Part shown: piece by piece, positions 25,959-34,559 of the stretch | How the letters are laid out: every line of letters starts with the position of its first letter | Numbering within the stretch: position 1 is the stretch's first letter | Assembly (NCBI GenBank): GCA_008123405.1 | Contig: VSSA01000002.1 | Span: forward strand, 1-64,000 | Origin: Nocardioides sp. BGMRC 2183 | Lineage (GTDB): Bacteria > Actinomycetota > Actinomycetes > Propionibacteriales > Nocardioidaceae | Direction of reading: 5' to 3' | DNA length: 64,000 nt | Notes under the pieces: model-generated | The model's input: the letters and a program-made list of their open reading frames with translations, nothing else | Told to the model about the DNA's origin: nothing | Databases searched by the model: none | Position numbers and translations under genes: made by a program

Positions 25959-28372
25959 TGCGCACGGCGCTGCTCGCCTCCCTGCGCCACCACACGCGGC
26001 GCTACGTCGCCTCCGGGCTGGCCGTGGTGATCGGGGTGGCGTTCATCGTGGTCACCGGCATCCTGACCGGGGCCACCCGGGAGGGACTGACCGCGGACGT
26101 CGGGGCCCCCGTGGCCGGCGTCGACACCGTGGCGACGGTGGATGACCCGCAGGCAGCGCAACGGTTGCTCGATGAGGCGGCCGCGCGCGACGTACCGGCG
26201 TTGGGGTTGGGGTATGCGATGGAGCCGGTCGCCCGCGACGGCGTGCAGCTGGCCGCCTCCGCCGACATCGGGGAGGCGTCGTTGACCCCGTCGCTGCAGT
26301 GGCAGGAGCTCGAGGAGGGGCGCTTCCCGGCGACCGCCGGCGAGGCACTCGCCGACGTCAACGCCGCCAAGCGGACCGATGTGGGGGTGGGCGACGTGCT
26401 GCGGGTCGGCACGGGTGCTGCGGCGAGAGAGGTCGAGGTGGTCGGGATGGTGGACAGCCCGGCCGCGCTGGGCGCCTCGCTCTACGTGCCGTGGCAGGTG
26501 CTCTCCGGGTTCGACGGGACTCTGTGGATCGACGCCGTCGCCTGGGGCGGCAGCGCCGATCTGGCCCGCGAGATCGCCCCGGCTGCGGAGTTGGAGCCGG
26601 CGACCGACTGGGTCGCGGAGCGTCAGGCAGAGATCGCGCGCGGGGTGGACGTGATCGCGATCATGGCACTCATCTTCGTGGTGATCGCACTGGTCGTGGC
26701 GGTGCTGGTCATCGCGAACACCTTCGCGATCCTGTTCGCGCAGCGTCAGCGCGACTTCGCACTGCTCCGCTGTGTCGGCGTCACCCGTCGCCAGCTGCGG
26801 CGCAGCGTCCGGGTCGAGGCGCTCCTCCTCGGCATCGTCGCGTCGCTGACCGGGGTCGCCGGCGGGATCGCGCTCGGGTTCGGCGCGGTCGCGCTGGTGC
26901 GGCACTGGTTCGCCGACATGGGGACGGCCTCCCTGCCGCCGGTGTGGCTGGCCGCCGGATTCACGGTCGGCGTGCTGGTCACCGTGGCTGCGGCCTGGAT
27001 GCCGACCCGGTCCGTCACCCGCGTCGCACCCCTGGCGGCGCTGCGTCCGGACACCGGCGTGGACGTACGCTCAGCCGCCGGTCGCGGACGCCTGACGCTG
27101 GCCGCCCTGGCGCTCGTCGGCGGTGTCACGCTCCTGGTCCTCGCGGTCCTCGGCCACCAGGTGCCGCTGATGCTGGCCGGCGGCACGGCAGCGTTCATCG
27201 GTGTCCTCCTGTTCGGTCCGGTCCTGGTGCCGGCCCTGATCCGGCTCGTCGGTCGGCTGCCGGGGGCCGGTCCCGTACGACGCCTGGCCACCGGCAACGC
27301 CGTACGGAATCCGCGTCGGACCGCCACCACCGCAGCCTCGCTGCTGATCGGGGTCACCCTGACCACCGCGGTGCTGACCGGGCTGGCCTCGTCGCGGACC
27401 GCGCTCGACGTCGAGATGGACGCCTCCTATCCGCTCGACGCGACGGTCACGGCAGCCACCGACCCGCTCGAGACCGGCCTCGCCGACCGTGCCACCGCGC
27501 TCGACGGTGTGGACGACGCGGTCACCCTCGAGGGCACCTTCGCCCGCGCGGCCGACGTACGTCTCCCGCTGGTCGGCGTCGGCACCCGTCCGGCAGTGGT
27601 GCGCGGACCCGACGACCTGGTGCCCCGCGACGGGCAGCTGCTGCTGCCGATCGCACTCGTCGAGGAGCTCCCGAAGCACCTCGCCGACCAGGTGTACGAC
27701 GACGCCACCCTCACCCTGCGCGTCGCCGGTCGCCCGATCACGCTGGACACCGTGGTCGACGACGGCTGGGGACGCTCCGGCCTGGTCTCCGCCGCCACCC
27801 TGGCCAGGATCGACCCCGATCCGCAGCCGGTGGCGTTGTGGGTCCGGGCCGCTGACGGCGCCGATCCCGAAGACCTGCAGGGCGATCTGGCGGCACTCGC
27901 CGGGGCGTCGGGCGCTGCGCTCGAGGGTGGCTATGGCAACCGCAGCTGGGTCGACCTGCAGGTCGACGTGCTGACCGGTGCGGTGGTGAGCCTGCTGGGC
28001 ATCGCGATCGCGATCTCGTTGGTCGGTATCGGCAACACTCTCGGGCTCTCGGTGCTGGAGCGGGGTCGGGAGAACGCGCTGCTGCGCGCCCTCGGCCTCA
28101 CCCGCCGGCAACTGCGTCGCGCGATGGCGGTCGAGGGGCTGCTGCTCGCCGGTGTGGCCAGCCTGCTGGGAGCCGCGCTCGGTCTGGCCTTCGCCCGGGT
28201 CGGCGTGGAGGTGATGGTGCAGCCGGCGGTCGAGCACGTGGTCTTCGCGGTGCCGGTCGTGCAGGTGGCTGCGGTGGTCGGTGTCGCGGCGCTGGCCGGG
28301 CTGGCCGCCTGCGTGCTGCCGGCGCGGCGTGCGGCCCGGGTGGCGCCGGCCGCCGGGCTCGCGTTGGAGTAG
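25958..28372 (+). CDS. FtsX-family ABC permease (two FtsX domains)
   Basis: An 804-residue membrane protein with an N-terminal anchor (VASGLAVVIGVAFIVVTGI), a MacB-like extracytoplasmic domain, a first FtsX domain (DVIAIMALIFVVIALVVAVL onward, residues about 228-345), further membrane segments near 375-430, a second extracytoplasmic domain, and a C-terminal FtsX domain with LALTRRQLRRAM-type coupling helix (GLTRRQLRRAMAVEG). The architecture is typical of actinobacterial exporters of peptides or lipids; the substrate is unknown. Co-translated with the ATPase. Confidence 0.9.
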   Translation: MRTALLASLRHHTRRYVASGLAVVIGVAFIVVTGILTGATREGLTADVGAPVAGVDTVATVDDPQAAQRLLDEAAARDVPALGLGYAMEPVARDGVQLAASADIGEASLTPSLQWQELEEGRFPATAGEALADVNAAKRTDVGVGDVLRVGTGAAAREVEVVGMVDSPAALGASLYVPWQVLSGFDGTLWIDAVAWGGSADLAREIAPAAELEPATDWVAERQAEIARGVDVIAIMALIFVVIALVVAVLVIANTFAILFAQRQRDFALLRCVGVTRRQLRRSVRVEALLLGIVASLTGVAGGIALGFGAVALVRHWFADMGTASLPPVWLAAGFTVGVLVTVAAAWMPTRSVTRVAPLAALRPDTGVDVRSAAGRGRLTLAALALVGGVTLLVLAVLGHQVPLMLAGGTAAFIGVLLFGPVLVPALIRLVGRLPGAGPVRRLATGNAVRNPRRTATTAASLLIGVTLTTAVLTGLASSRTALDVEMDASYPLDATVTAATDPLETGLADRATALDGVDDAVTLEGTFARAADVRLPLVGVGTRPAVVRGPDDLVPRDGQLLLPIALVEELPKHLADQVYDDATLTLRVAGRPITLDTVVDDGWGRSGLVSAATLARIDPDPQPVALWVRAADGADPEDLQGDLAALAGASGAALEGGYGNRSWVDLQVDVLTGAVVSLLGIAIAISLVGIGNTLGLSVLERGRENALLRALGLTRRQLRRAMAVEGLLLAGVASLLGAALGLAFARVGVEVMVQPAVEHVVFAVPVVQVAAVVGVAALAGLAACVLPARRAARVAPAAGLALE

Positions 28373-28388
28373 CGCCCCGACCGGGATC

Positions 28389-28439
28389 GAGAGTGGGGAA
28401 GCGCTGTTCAAGCCAGTTGAACAGCACTTCCCCACTCTC
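28389..28439. terminator. Very long hairpin between convergent genes
   Basis: GAGAGTGGGGAAG (28389-28401) and GCTGTTCAA (28403-28411) pair with TTGAACAGC (28417-28425) and CTTCCCCACTCTC (28427-28439): 22 base pairs with one C/A mismatch and a 5-base loop. It sits 17 bases after the FtsX stop and 10 before the opposing stop, filling the convergent gap. Confidence 0.7.
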
Positions 28440-28448
28440 TGTGATCAG

Positions 28449-29630
28449 TCAGAGGTCCCAGGCCACCAGCCGGATCTCGTCCTGCTGCGCAGGGACGACC
28501 TGCTCGCACTGCGCGTCGACCGGGCAGTCCCATCCGCTCCACTCCCCGTCCTCCTCGGTCACCACCAGGACGCTGCCGTCGGTGTCGAACGTCGCCGCCT
28601 GCACCGAACCGGGCGGGTCGTAGCGCACCGTCTGGGAAGGGTCGCGCCAGTTGACGATGGTCGGCTTGCCGCTGTTGTCGAGGAACCAACCGCCGTCGTA
28701 GGACAGGATCCCCTCGTAGCCGTCGACGGGCTCGGCGAACTCCCAGTCGCCACCGAGCCGGGACACGTCGACCTCGCTGGCCTCGAAGCCGCCGACCACG
28801 CCGGCGTGGGCCTGACTCACCGAGCTGCCGGTCGGCACCGTGCGGTCGGTCGTGACGTCCCAGGCCGACGAGCGACCGTCCGCGTCGTAGAAGACCACGC
28901 CGTCGGCGACGACGTACGGCATCGGGCACTCGGTGAAGGCGTCCTCCCGTGGCCCCGGCGACTCACCTGCGGCGAGCTCGCGACTCTTGCCGGTCTTGGT
29001 GTCGAAGGCGGTGCGGGTGCAGTCGAACGAGCGGCGAGCGACTTCGCGCTCCTGGTCGACGTCGTAGACGACCATCTCCGAGCGCAGGCTGGCCCGGTCC
29101 TCCTCCGACCACGCCACCATGCCGCTGCCGCTGTCGGCCGCCACCCAGTCCCGGTACGACGCCCCGCCGGCCGGGGTCGCCGACCCCAACGGGACCACCT
29201 GCCCGTCGAGATCCAGCAGTGTGGGCCGACCGGTCTCGGGGTCGGGGAAGGCCAGTCCCCGCGCACTGACGTGGGCGCCGGTGTCCCACACCGTCTTCAC
29301 CGCGTGGCGCTCGCCGTTCAGGTATACCGAATCGCGCGTGACGAAGAGCCCGGTGGGGCCGTCCATCGCCGCCGGACCGGCCGCGCCGTTGGACGCCACG
29401 GGCAGGCCGTCCTGGATGCGTTGGCGGCCGGGCGCGTCACCGATGGTCGTGCCCACCACGACCGTCGCCGCGGTACCCGCCGCCACCAGCGCCGCCGCGG
29501 CGACCCTGCGGCGGTTGCGGCGCTGCCGGCCGCGGCGCACGAGGGTGTCGGTCACCGGCGCGCCCGGGTCGAGGGCGCCGAGTCGCTCCTCGAACACCGA
29601 CGTCAGGCGGGTCTCCAGGTCGACGTTCAT
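28449..29630 (-). CDS. Membrane-anchored propeller-like protein coupled to a sigma factor (anti-sigma candidate)
   Basis: A 393-residue protein. The N-terminal 40 residues are cytoplasmic (LETRLTSVFEERLGALDPGA), followed by one membrane segment (VAAAALVAAGTAATVVVGT, about 43-62) and a large extracytoplasmic region with repeated Trp/Asp motifs suggestive of a beta-propeller. The ATG overlaps the sigma-factor stop (ATGA). In this arrangement the second gene is often the anti-sigma factor, but no zinc anti-sigma motif is visible, so that role is inferred from position and topology only. Confidence 0.7.
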   Translation of the reverse strand: MNVDLETRLTSVFEERLGALDPGAPVTDTLVRRGRQRRNRRRVAAAALVAAGTAATVVVGTTIGDAPGRQRIQDGLPVASNGAAGPAAMDGPTGLFVTRDSVYLNGERHAVKTVWDTGAHVSARGLAFPDPETGRPTLLDLDGQVVPLGSATPAGGASYRDWVAADSGSGMVAWSEEDRASLRSEMVVYDVDQEREVARRSFDCTRTAFDTKTGKSRELAAGESPGPREDAFTECPMPYVVADGVVFYDADGRSSAWDVTTDRTVPTGSSVSQAHAGVVGGFEASEVDVSRLGGDWEFAEPVDGYEGILSYDGGWFLDNSGKPTIVNWRDPSQTVRYDPPGSVQAATFDTDGSVLVVTEEDGEWSGWDCPVDAQCEQVVPAQQDEIRLVAWDL

Positions 29631-30190
29631 TGCTGTTCTCCTCGTTCGTCTCGTGGGTCTCGTGGGTCTCGTCGGGTCGTCTCGGACGAGGTGGTGCGGG
29701 CAGGTGCTGTCTCCGCAAGCGCACCGCGCAACTTGGTCATCGCGGCGCTCGCCAGGCTCTTCACGGTGCCGGGAGCGATCCCCAACGAGTCGGCGATCTC
29801 CCGCTCGGAGAGGTCCTCGTAGTAACGCAGCACCAGCACGGCCCGCTGCCGTTCGGGCAGCTGGAGCACCAGCATCCACAGCTCGTCGTCGTGGTCCGGT
29901 GCGGACGCGGCCGGCACCGCCGCTCCGCGCCACGGGTCGTCGGTCAGGACCTCCCGGCGGGTGCTCGCGCGGCGCCACGTACTGGTCGCCTGGTTGACCA
30001 CGATCCGCCGCACATAGGCATCCGGGTGCTCGGCTCGGCGCACCTTGCGCCAGTTCGCGAAGACCTTCACCAACGATGCCTGCAACAGGTCGTCGGCCGC
30101 GTCGACCGACCCGGTCAACGCATAGGCCGTGCGGAACAGGCGTGACCACGCCGTCTCCACATAGGCGGTGAACTCCTCAGCCAGGTCCAT
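29627..30190 (-). CDS. SigE-family ECF RNA polymerase sigma factor
   Basis: A 187-residue ECF sigma factor. Region 2 contains LFRTAYALTGSVDAADDLLQ and VFANWRKV. Region 4 contains LPERQRAVLVLRYYEDLSER and the helix-turn-helix EIADSLGIAPGTVKSLASAA. The start has a GGGGAGAGGG ribosome site. The C-terminal tail RRDPRDPRDERGEQQ arises from short tandem repeats in the DNA (GTCTCGTGG units, 29648-29672). It heads a two-gene operon with a membrane protein that may hold it inactive. Confidence 0.9.
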   Translation of the reverse strand: MDLAEEFTAYVETAWSRLFRTAYALTGSVDAADDLLQASLVKVFANWRKVRRAEHPDAYVRRIVVNQATSTWRRASTRREVLTDDPWRGAAVPAASAPDHDDELWMLVLQLPERQRAVLVLRYYEDLSEREIADSLGIAPGTVKSLASAAMTKLRGALAETAPARTTSSETTRRDPRDPRDERGEQQ

Positions 30191-30499
30191 GCCCTCTCCC
30201 CACGCGATTGCTTCTCACCAACCTGACGCGGCGGCCGGCTCCCAGGTTCATCCCCGGCGTGGATTCCTCACGATCATGGTGTGCGCCGCAGGGCGCTCCC
30301 GTCTCGTCCGGCGCCACTCCGGCCTGCTGCCGGCGGCATGATCCTCGATCCGTGGATGTGCGCCGTCGCGAGCGGCACCGCAGGGGTGCGATCGCAAGGC
30401 GCAGACGCGAAGGCAGTCTGGTTGCACTGTTGAGCGGCTGCAACGCAGCGAGCGCGCCGCTGTGGGGCCGCGCAGTAGGCGGCCATCCACGGATCGAGG
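30191..30499. other. 309-base intergenic region between divergent genes
   Basis: Separates the sigma-factor gene (leftward) from the GNAT gene (rightward). Apart from the inverted-repeat element at 30341-30501 it should contain the sigma-operon promoter. I could not identify a confident -35/-10 pair and see no coding region. Confidence 0.5.
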
Positions 30500-30501
30500 A
30501 T
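30341..30501. repeat. 161-base element with 18-base terminal inverted repeats
   Basis: ATCCTCGATCCGTGGATG (30341-30358) is repeated in perfect inversion at 30484-30501. The 125 bases between contain smaller hairpins (GTTGCA/TGCAAC at 30421-30444; CAGCG/CGCTG around 30446-30462). No coding sequence is evident. It could be a small non-autonomous repeat (MITE-like) or a structured transcript. The right end reaches the start region of the GNAT gene. Confidence 0.55.
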
Positions 30502-31207
30502 GATCGGTCCCGTGGACGACCTCGTGGACGGTGACGCCTCGACGGTGCTGGACGACCCGGTCGGCGCCTCGCTGCGCGGTGCCCACGCCCATCTGGCGCG
30601 CGGCACCGGTCGCGCCCTCGCCTACCGGCCCGACGTCGCGACCTTCGTCGCCGCCCCCACGTCGGCCGACTGGGCCGATCTCGCCACGCTCCTGGGGCCG
30701 GGCGGGTTCGCGGACCTGTTCAGCGCACCGGTGCAACCCCCGGCCGACTGGGCGCCCGTCTTCACGATGACCGGGGTGCAGATGGTCGGTGGTCCCTCGG
30801 CTGTCGCCGCGACGACAGCCGGGACGGTGCGGCTTGGACCGGCCGACGTACCCGAGATGCTCGAGCTCGCCGCGCTCACCCGACCGGGCCCGTTCTGGCC
30901 GCGCACCGTGGAGATGGGCGATTACCTCGGGATCCGTGACGCCGGGCGCCTGGTGGCGATGATCGGCGAGCGGTTGCACCCGCCGGGTTGGACCGAGATC
31001 AGTGCGGTCTGCACCCACCCCGACCATCAGGGCCGCGGGTACGCCGCGCGACTGGTCCGCGCAGCGGCCGCGGCGATCACCGCGCGCGGCGAGCGGCCGT
31101 TCCTCCATGTGGCGAGCGACAACGACCGTGCGATCGCGCTCTACGAGCGGCTCGGCTTCCGCGTGCGGCGGGAGGTGACGTTCCGCGGCTTCCGCGTGCC
31201 CGGGTGA
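30500..31207 (+). CDS. GNAT-family N-acetyltransferase
   Basis: A 235-residue protein. The C-terminal half is a GNAT domain with acetyl-CoA loop VCTHPDHQGRGYAARLVRAA, preceded by ARLVAMIGERLHPPGW-like strands and followed by SDNDRAIALYERLGFRVRR. The N-terminal 110 residues are a FR47/degenerate-GNAT-like extension. The substrate is unknown. The start is uncertain: ATG 30500 has no ribosome site, while GTG 30512 has GAGGA 11 bases upstream, and both overlap or follow the inverted-repeat element. Confidence 0.85.
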   Translation: MIGPVDDLVDGDASTVLDDPVGASLRGAHAHLARGTGRALAYRPDVATFVAAPTSADWADLATLLGPGGFADLFSAPVQPPADWAPVFTMTGVQMVGGPSAVAATTAGTVRLGPADVPEMLELAALTRPGPFWPRTVEMGDYLGIRDAGRLVAMIGERLHPPGWTEISAVCTHPDHQGRGYAARLVRAAAAAITARGERPFLHVASDNDRAIALYERLGFRVRREVTFRGFRVPG

Positions 31208-31268
31208 CTGGCTGACCGGCTGACCGCGTGACCGGGTTCGTCCGCGGCCGGGTCTCGTCGTCGGCGCG

Positions 31269-31634
31269 TCAACTCTCGTCGCGGCGCGCGAGCACCTCGA
31301 CCACCGCCGGTGCTGCCAGCTCGATCGCCAACAGCAGGTCATGGAACCGGTGCGGCCGTCCCAGGGTGGCCCGGGTGAGCAGACGCGAGGCGCCACCGAC
31401 CGCCATCAGGCCAGCGAGCAGCCGCATCCGGCCGAGGTCGGGCGCGTCGTCGGAGGCGGCCAGCCAGTTCATCCCGTAGCCCGCGAAGACCGCCCCCATG
31501 AACCGTAGGTGGGAGTCGACCGTCTCGTCCCCGGCCATCCCCGGCTCGACCCGCACGCCACCGACGACCTGCGCGCCGCCGATCGCGATACAGGACCAAC
31601 CCATCACTCGCCCGAAGGTCTGCAGTGTCGTCAT
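31269..31634 (-). CDS. DUF4345-family small membrane protein
   Basis: A 121-residue protein with about four hydrophobic segments. The family motif VDSHLRFMGAVFAGYG is near residue 40, followed by RLLAGLMAVGGASRLLTRA. Function unknown. A -10 TAGGTT (31641-31646, reverse strand) lies six bases before the ATG, indicating leaderless translation. It is divergent from the DUF5701 gene. Confidence 0.8.
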   Translation of the reverse strand: MTTLQTFGRVMGWSCIAIGGAQVVGGVRVEPGMAGDETVDSHLRFMGAVFAGYGMNWLAASDDAPDLGRMRLLAGLMAVGGASRLLTRATLGRPHRFHDLLLAIELAAPAVVEVLARRDES

Positions 31635-31737
31635 GGTCCCAACCTAGTGTCCTGTGGCGACACTAGTGGCTGCTTGGGGAACCAACGCCCGGCGGCACGC
31701 GTTCCACCCCCGTCGACACCCACGGCGAGAGGACTTC

Positions 31738-32376
31738 ATGACCACCAGCCACCCCGTGCTTCCCCAGCTCGATCGACTGCTCGCGCTCGGCCTCGACGAG
31801 CTGACCGGCCGCAGTGCGGAGGCCCTGCGCCAAGAGGTCGTCACCCTCCCCACCCTCGACGCCGCTGTGCTCGCCGTCCACCCCGCGCTGGTGCCGGCCA
31901 GCCGCCTGGCACCGCTGCTCCAGCACGCGGGTCGACCGGGCTTCGTGGTCGTCGACATGACCGACCTGGACGAGTTCGTGCCGGTCGCCGGCGCCGACGT
32001 ACCGGATCGGCCGCTGTATCTGCTCACCGATGTCGAGCGTGGCGACGAGATGCTGAACTGGAGTCCTGAGGAGGCGGCACCGGCGCTGGCCGAGCGCGGG
32101 CGGACCCCGTTGACGGTGAACGAGGGGATCAGCTGGCTCCTCCAGGACCCCTCGCGGCTGGAGCCCAACCACTGCTTCATGTGCATCGGCTCCCGCAAGC
32201 CCAAGCACCCCGCCAGCAAGGGGTACGACGCCCGCACTCCCGCGATCTGGATCAGCAGCGGCACCGGGCGGGACGGGCGCGAGCGCAAGGATGCACCCAA
32301 GGTCGGCTGGTGCTGGTGGCGCAACCGGCACACCTGGCTGGGCTTCGCCTCGGCCGGGGGCCGGGTGGCCGCATAG
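31738..32376 (+). CDS. DUF5701-family protein
   Basis: A 212-residue cytoplasmic protein of an uncharacterised actinobacterial family. Recognisable segments are VLPQLDRLLALGLDELTG, YLLTDVERGDEMLNWSPEEA and a Cys/Trp-rich C-terminus (NHCFMCIGSRKP and VGWCWWRNRHTWLGFASAGG). No catalytic motif is identified. ATG 31738 follows GAGAGGA; an upstream in-frame start at 31654 lacks a site. The hairpin at 32395 follows. Confidence 0.75.
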   Translation: MTTSHPVLPQLDRLLALGLDELTGRSAEALRQEVVTLPTLDAAVLAVHPALVPASRLAPLLQHAGRPGFVVVDMTDLDEFVPVAGADVPDRPLYLLTDVERGDEMLNWSPEEAAPALAERGRTPLTVNEGISWLLQDPSRLEPNHCFMCIGSRKPKHPASKGYDARTPAIWISSGTGRDGRERKDAPKVGWCWWRNRHTWLGFASAGGRVAA

Positions 32377-32394
32377 CTGAGAGCCGCCCGCTCC

Positions 32395-32441
32395 TTGTGT
32401 CGTCGTTTGCTGGCACTGGTTGCCACCAAATGACGACACAA
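32395..32441. terminator. Hairpin between convergent genes
   Basis: TTGTGTCGTC (32395-32404) pairs with GACGACACAA (32432-32441). Inner pairs are TTTG/CAAA and GGCA/TGCC, with small bulges. It lies 19 bases after the DUF5701 stop and 16 before the MarR stop, so it is a likely bidirectional terminator. Confidence 0.6.
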
Positions 32442-32456
32442 GCCGGGTGCCACAGA

Positions 32457-32882
32457 TCAGTTCCACGGATCGGTGAGCTCGCGCAGGTCGAGCACCGCAG
32501 CCCGCAGCGCCTCCATCCGCTCGACCCCCAGGTGCTGCTCCCACTCGGACTCGACGATCGCCTCGATCTCGCGGGCGCGTTCGCGCGCCCGCAGGCCACG
32601 GTCGGCGAGGCGGATCAGTCGGGCCCGGGCATCGCGTGGGTCCGGCTCGCGCCGGACATAGCCGGCCCGCTCCAGCTGGTCGACCAGGAAGCCGGCTGTC
32701 TGCTTGGTGACCTGGGCCGCCGCCGCGAGCTCGGTCAACCGCATCCCGCTCTCGTCGAGCCGGGCGGCCATCCGCGCCTGGGCGAGGGTGAGGTCGTCGT
32801 ACCCACCGGTCCATAGGTGCTCGAGCACCCGGTCCTCGACGTGGCGCACGGCGACGAACATCCACACGGCGGTGCTGGTCAC
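32457..32882 (-). CDS. MarR-family transcriptional regulator
   Basis: A 141-residue MarR protein. The winged helix has LAAAAQVTKQTAGFLVDQLE and the wing GYVRREPDPRDARARLIRLA. GTG start 32882 follows a GAGGAGGGG ribosome site. It diverges from the mycothiol-dependent-isomerase-like gene, with a probable operator between them, so it likely represses that gene and itself. Confidence 0.87.
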   Translation of the reverse strand: MTSTAVWMFVAVRHVEDRVLEHLWTGGYDDLTLAQARMAARLDESGMRLTELAAAAQVTKQTAGFLVDQLERAGYVRREPDPRDARARLIRLADRGLRARERAREIEAIVESEWEQHLGVERMEALRAAVLDLRELTDPWN

Positions 32883-32922
32883 GACCCCTCCTCTGGCACT
32901 TGACGACGGTGACGACGTGTCC

Positions 32923-32943
32923 GATATTAGTCAGAGAGACTGA
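32923..32943. promoter_or_regulatory. MarR operator and divergent promoters
   Basis: TTAGTC-AGAGA-GACTGA (32927-32943) is an inverted repeat with one mismatch. It overlaps a rightward -10 GATATT (32923-32928) and a leftward -10 TAATAT (32924-32929), placing it over both start regions, as expected for a MarR autorepressor site. Confidence 0.5.
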
Positions 32944-32958
32944 CGAAATGGATCGGCC

Positions 32959-33561
32959 ATGGACAGAGAAGCTGTCTGGGACGTGGTCGTGGCGCAGCGC
33001 CGCCACCTCCACGACCACCTGCGGGACCTGAGCGCCGCGGAGTGGGAGGCGCCGTCCGCCTGCGCCGGGTGGCGGGTGCGGGACGTGGCCGCCCACGTGA
33101 TCTCAGCACCGCAGCTGCGCTGGCGTGCCACCGCTCGCGCGACCAGCGGGATGTGGCGTGGCTACAACGCGGCGATCCTGCGCGACGGCCAGCGCCGGGG
33201 CCAGGCCTCCATCGCCGACATCCTGACCCAGTACGACGACTGGGCCGGCGTCCGTCGCGGCCCGCTGACCGTCACCCACGTCGAGCCCCTGGTCGACGTC
33301 CTGGTGCACACCCAGGACATCCTGCGGCCCCTCGGCCGATCCCATCAGCCACCGCCCGAGGCAGCGGCGGTGGCCGCCGACCGGTGTCGCCTGCTGGCAC
33401 CGCTGTTGGGCAGCACCCGGGCGATCCGCGGGGTCCGGCTGCGCGCCACCGACCTCGACTGGGAGCGAGGTCGCGGCCCCCTGGTCGAGGGTCCGATGCT
33501 GGAGCTGCTGTTGCTCTGCGCCGGTCGGCATGCTGACCTGCCGGAGCGCTCGCCCGGCTGA
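32959..33561 (+). CDS. Maleylpyruvate isomerase-family mycothiol-dependent enzyme
   Basis: A 200-residue DinB-fold protein. The conserved ACAGWRVRDVAAHVISAP near residue 35 carries the metal-binding His, and HVEPLVDVLVHTQDILRPLG near residue 110 carries another. Relatives use mycothiol as cofactor or thiol donor; the reaction here is unknown. Divergent from a MarR gene that probably controls it. Confidence 0.82.
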   Translation: MDREAVWDVVVAQRRHLHDHLRDLSAAEWEAPSACAGWRVRDVAAHVISAPQLRWRATARATSGMWRGYNAAILRDGQRRGQASIADILTQYDDWAGVRRGPLTVTHVEPLVDVLVHTQDILRPLGRSHQPPPEAAAVAADRCRLLAPLLGSTRAIRGVRLRATDLDWERGRGPLVEGPMLELLLLCAGRHADLPERSPG

Positions 33562-33674
33562 GGGGCACCATCGGGTGGATGCGTCGATCAGGCGTTGGGG
33601 CCGATCGGATCGGACCGCGATGATCGGGCGCAGGTCGCGCCGCCGCGGCAGGCTGGGGTTGAGAGGAGGTCGAC

Positions 33675-34559
33675 GTGATCGGCGTACTGAATCAGCTCAG
33701 CGAGGCCGTCGAGGAGCACCTGAGCGAGCCGCTCGACATCGAGCGCCTCGCGACCGGGCTGGGCACCACCGAGTACCACCTGCGGCGGATGTTCTCGTCC
33801 TTGGCCGGAATGCCGCTCTCGGAGTATGTCCGACGGCGGCGGATGAGCGTCGCCGCGGCCGAGGTGATCGCCGGCGAGGACCTATTGGGCGTCGCCGTCC
33901 GCTACGGCTACGGCTCGACCGAGGCGTTCGGCCGGGCGTTCCTGGCGGTGCACGGCGCCCGGCCCGCCGACGTACGACGCGACGGCGGCCCCCTCCGCAG
34001 CCAACCGCAACTCAGGTTCCGCCTGAGCGTCGAAGGAGACACCCCCATGGACACCCGCATCGCCGCCCGCCCGTCGTTCCGCCTGATCGGCCACGCCACC
34101 CGCGTCCCGCTGATCCACGAGGGCATCAACCCGCACATCCAGGCGCACGTCGAGTCCCTGCCGCCCGAGGAGCACGTCCGTCTGAAGTCGCTGAGCACCA
34201 CCGAGCCCGGTGGGCTGTTGCAGGTCAGCGCCGACGTCGACCCCGACTACACCGAGGGCAGTGAACTGACCTACCTGCACGGGGTCGCGGTCGCCGAGGA
34301 GACGCCGGTGCCCGACGACCTCGATGTCATCGAGGTGGCGGCAGGCGACTGGGCGGTCTTCCGGACCAGCGGGCCGCATCCTTCCGCGCTGCAGACGACC
34401 TGGGCGGCCACCGCCACCGAGTGGTTCCCGTCGAACCCGTGGCGATTGCGCCCCGGCCCCTCCGTCGTGGCCGTGCTGGAGCGCGCCGACGACTTCACCA
34501 CGGCGACCTGCGAGCTCTGGCTGCCGGTGGAGCGCGCCGACGCGCAGCACCAGGCCTAG
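33675..34559 (+). CDS. AraC-family regulator with GyrI-like effector domain
   Basis: A 294-residue two-domain protein. The N-terminal AraC double helix-turn-helix (EPLDIERLATGLGTTEYHLR, then GVAVRYGYGSTEAFGRAFLA) is followed from about residue 125 by a GyrI/SbmC-like ligand-binding domain (VIEVAAGDWAVFRTSGPHPS). This is the Rob/BmrR-like arrangement for sensing hydrophobic compounds. GTG start with GAGAGGAGG before it. Its TAG stop overlaps the opposing stop in a shared CTAG. Confidence 0.88.
   Translation: MIGVLNQLSEAVEEHLSEPLDIERLATGLGTTEYHLRRMFSSLAGMPLSEYVRRRRMSVAAAEVIAGEDLLGVAVRYGYGSTEAFGRAFLAVHGARPADVRRDGGPLRSQPQLRFRLSVEGDTPMDTRIAARPSFRLIGHATRVPLIHEGINPHIQAHVESLPPEEHVRLKSLSTTEPGGLLQVSADVDPDYTEGSELTYLHGVAVAEETPVPDDLDVIEVAAGDWAVFRTSGPHPSALQTTWAATATEWFPSNPWRLRPGPSVVAVLERADDFTTATCELWLPVERADAQHQA

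Noticed and set aside
26299-27855. A 518-codon open frame inside the FtsX permease gene
   Set aside because: Arg-rich shadow of the permease reading frame; no start site or domain.
30341-30501. An integron attC site
   Set aside because: The ends form one long perfect repeat rather than attC R/L boxes, and there is no integrase or cassette array.
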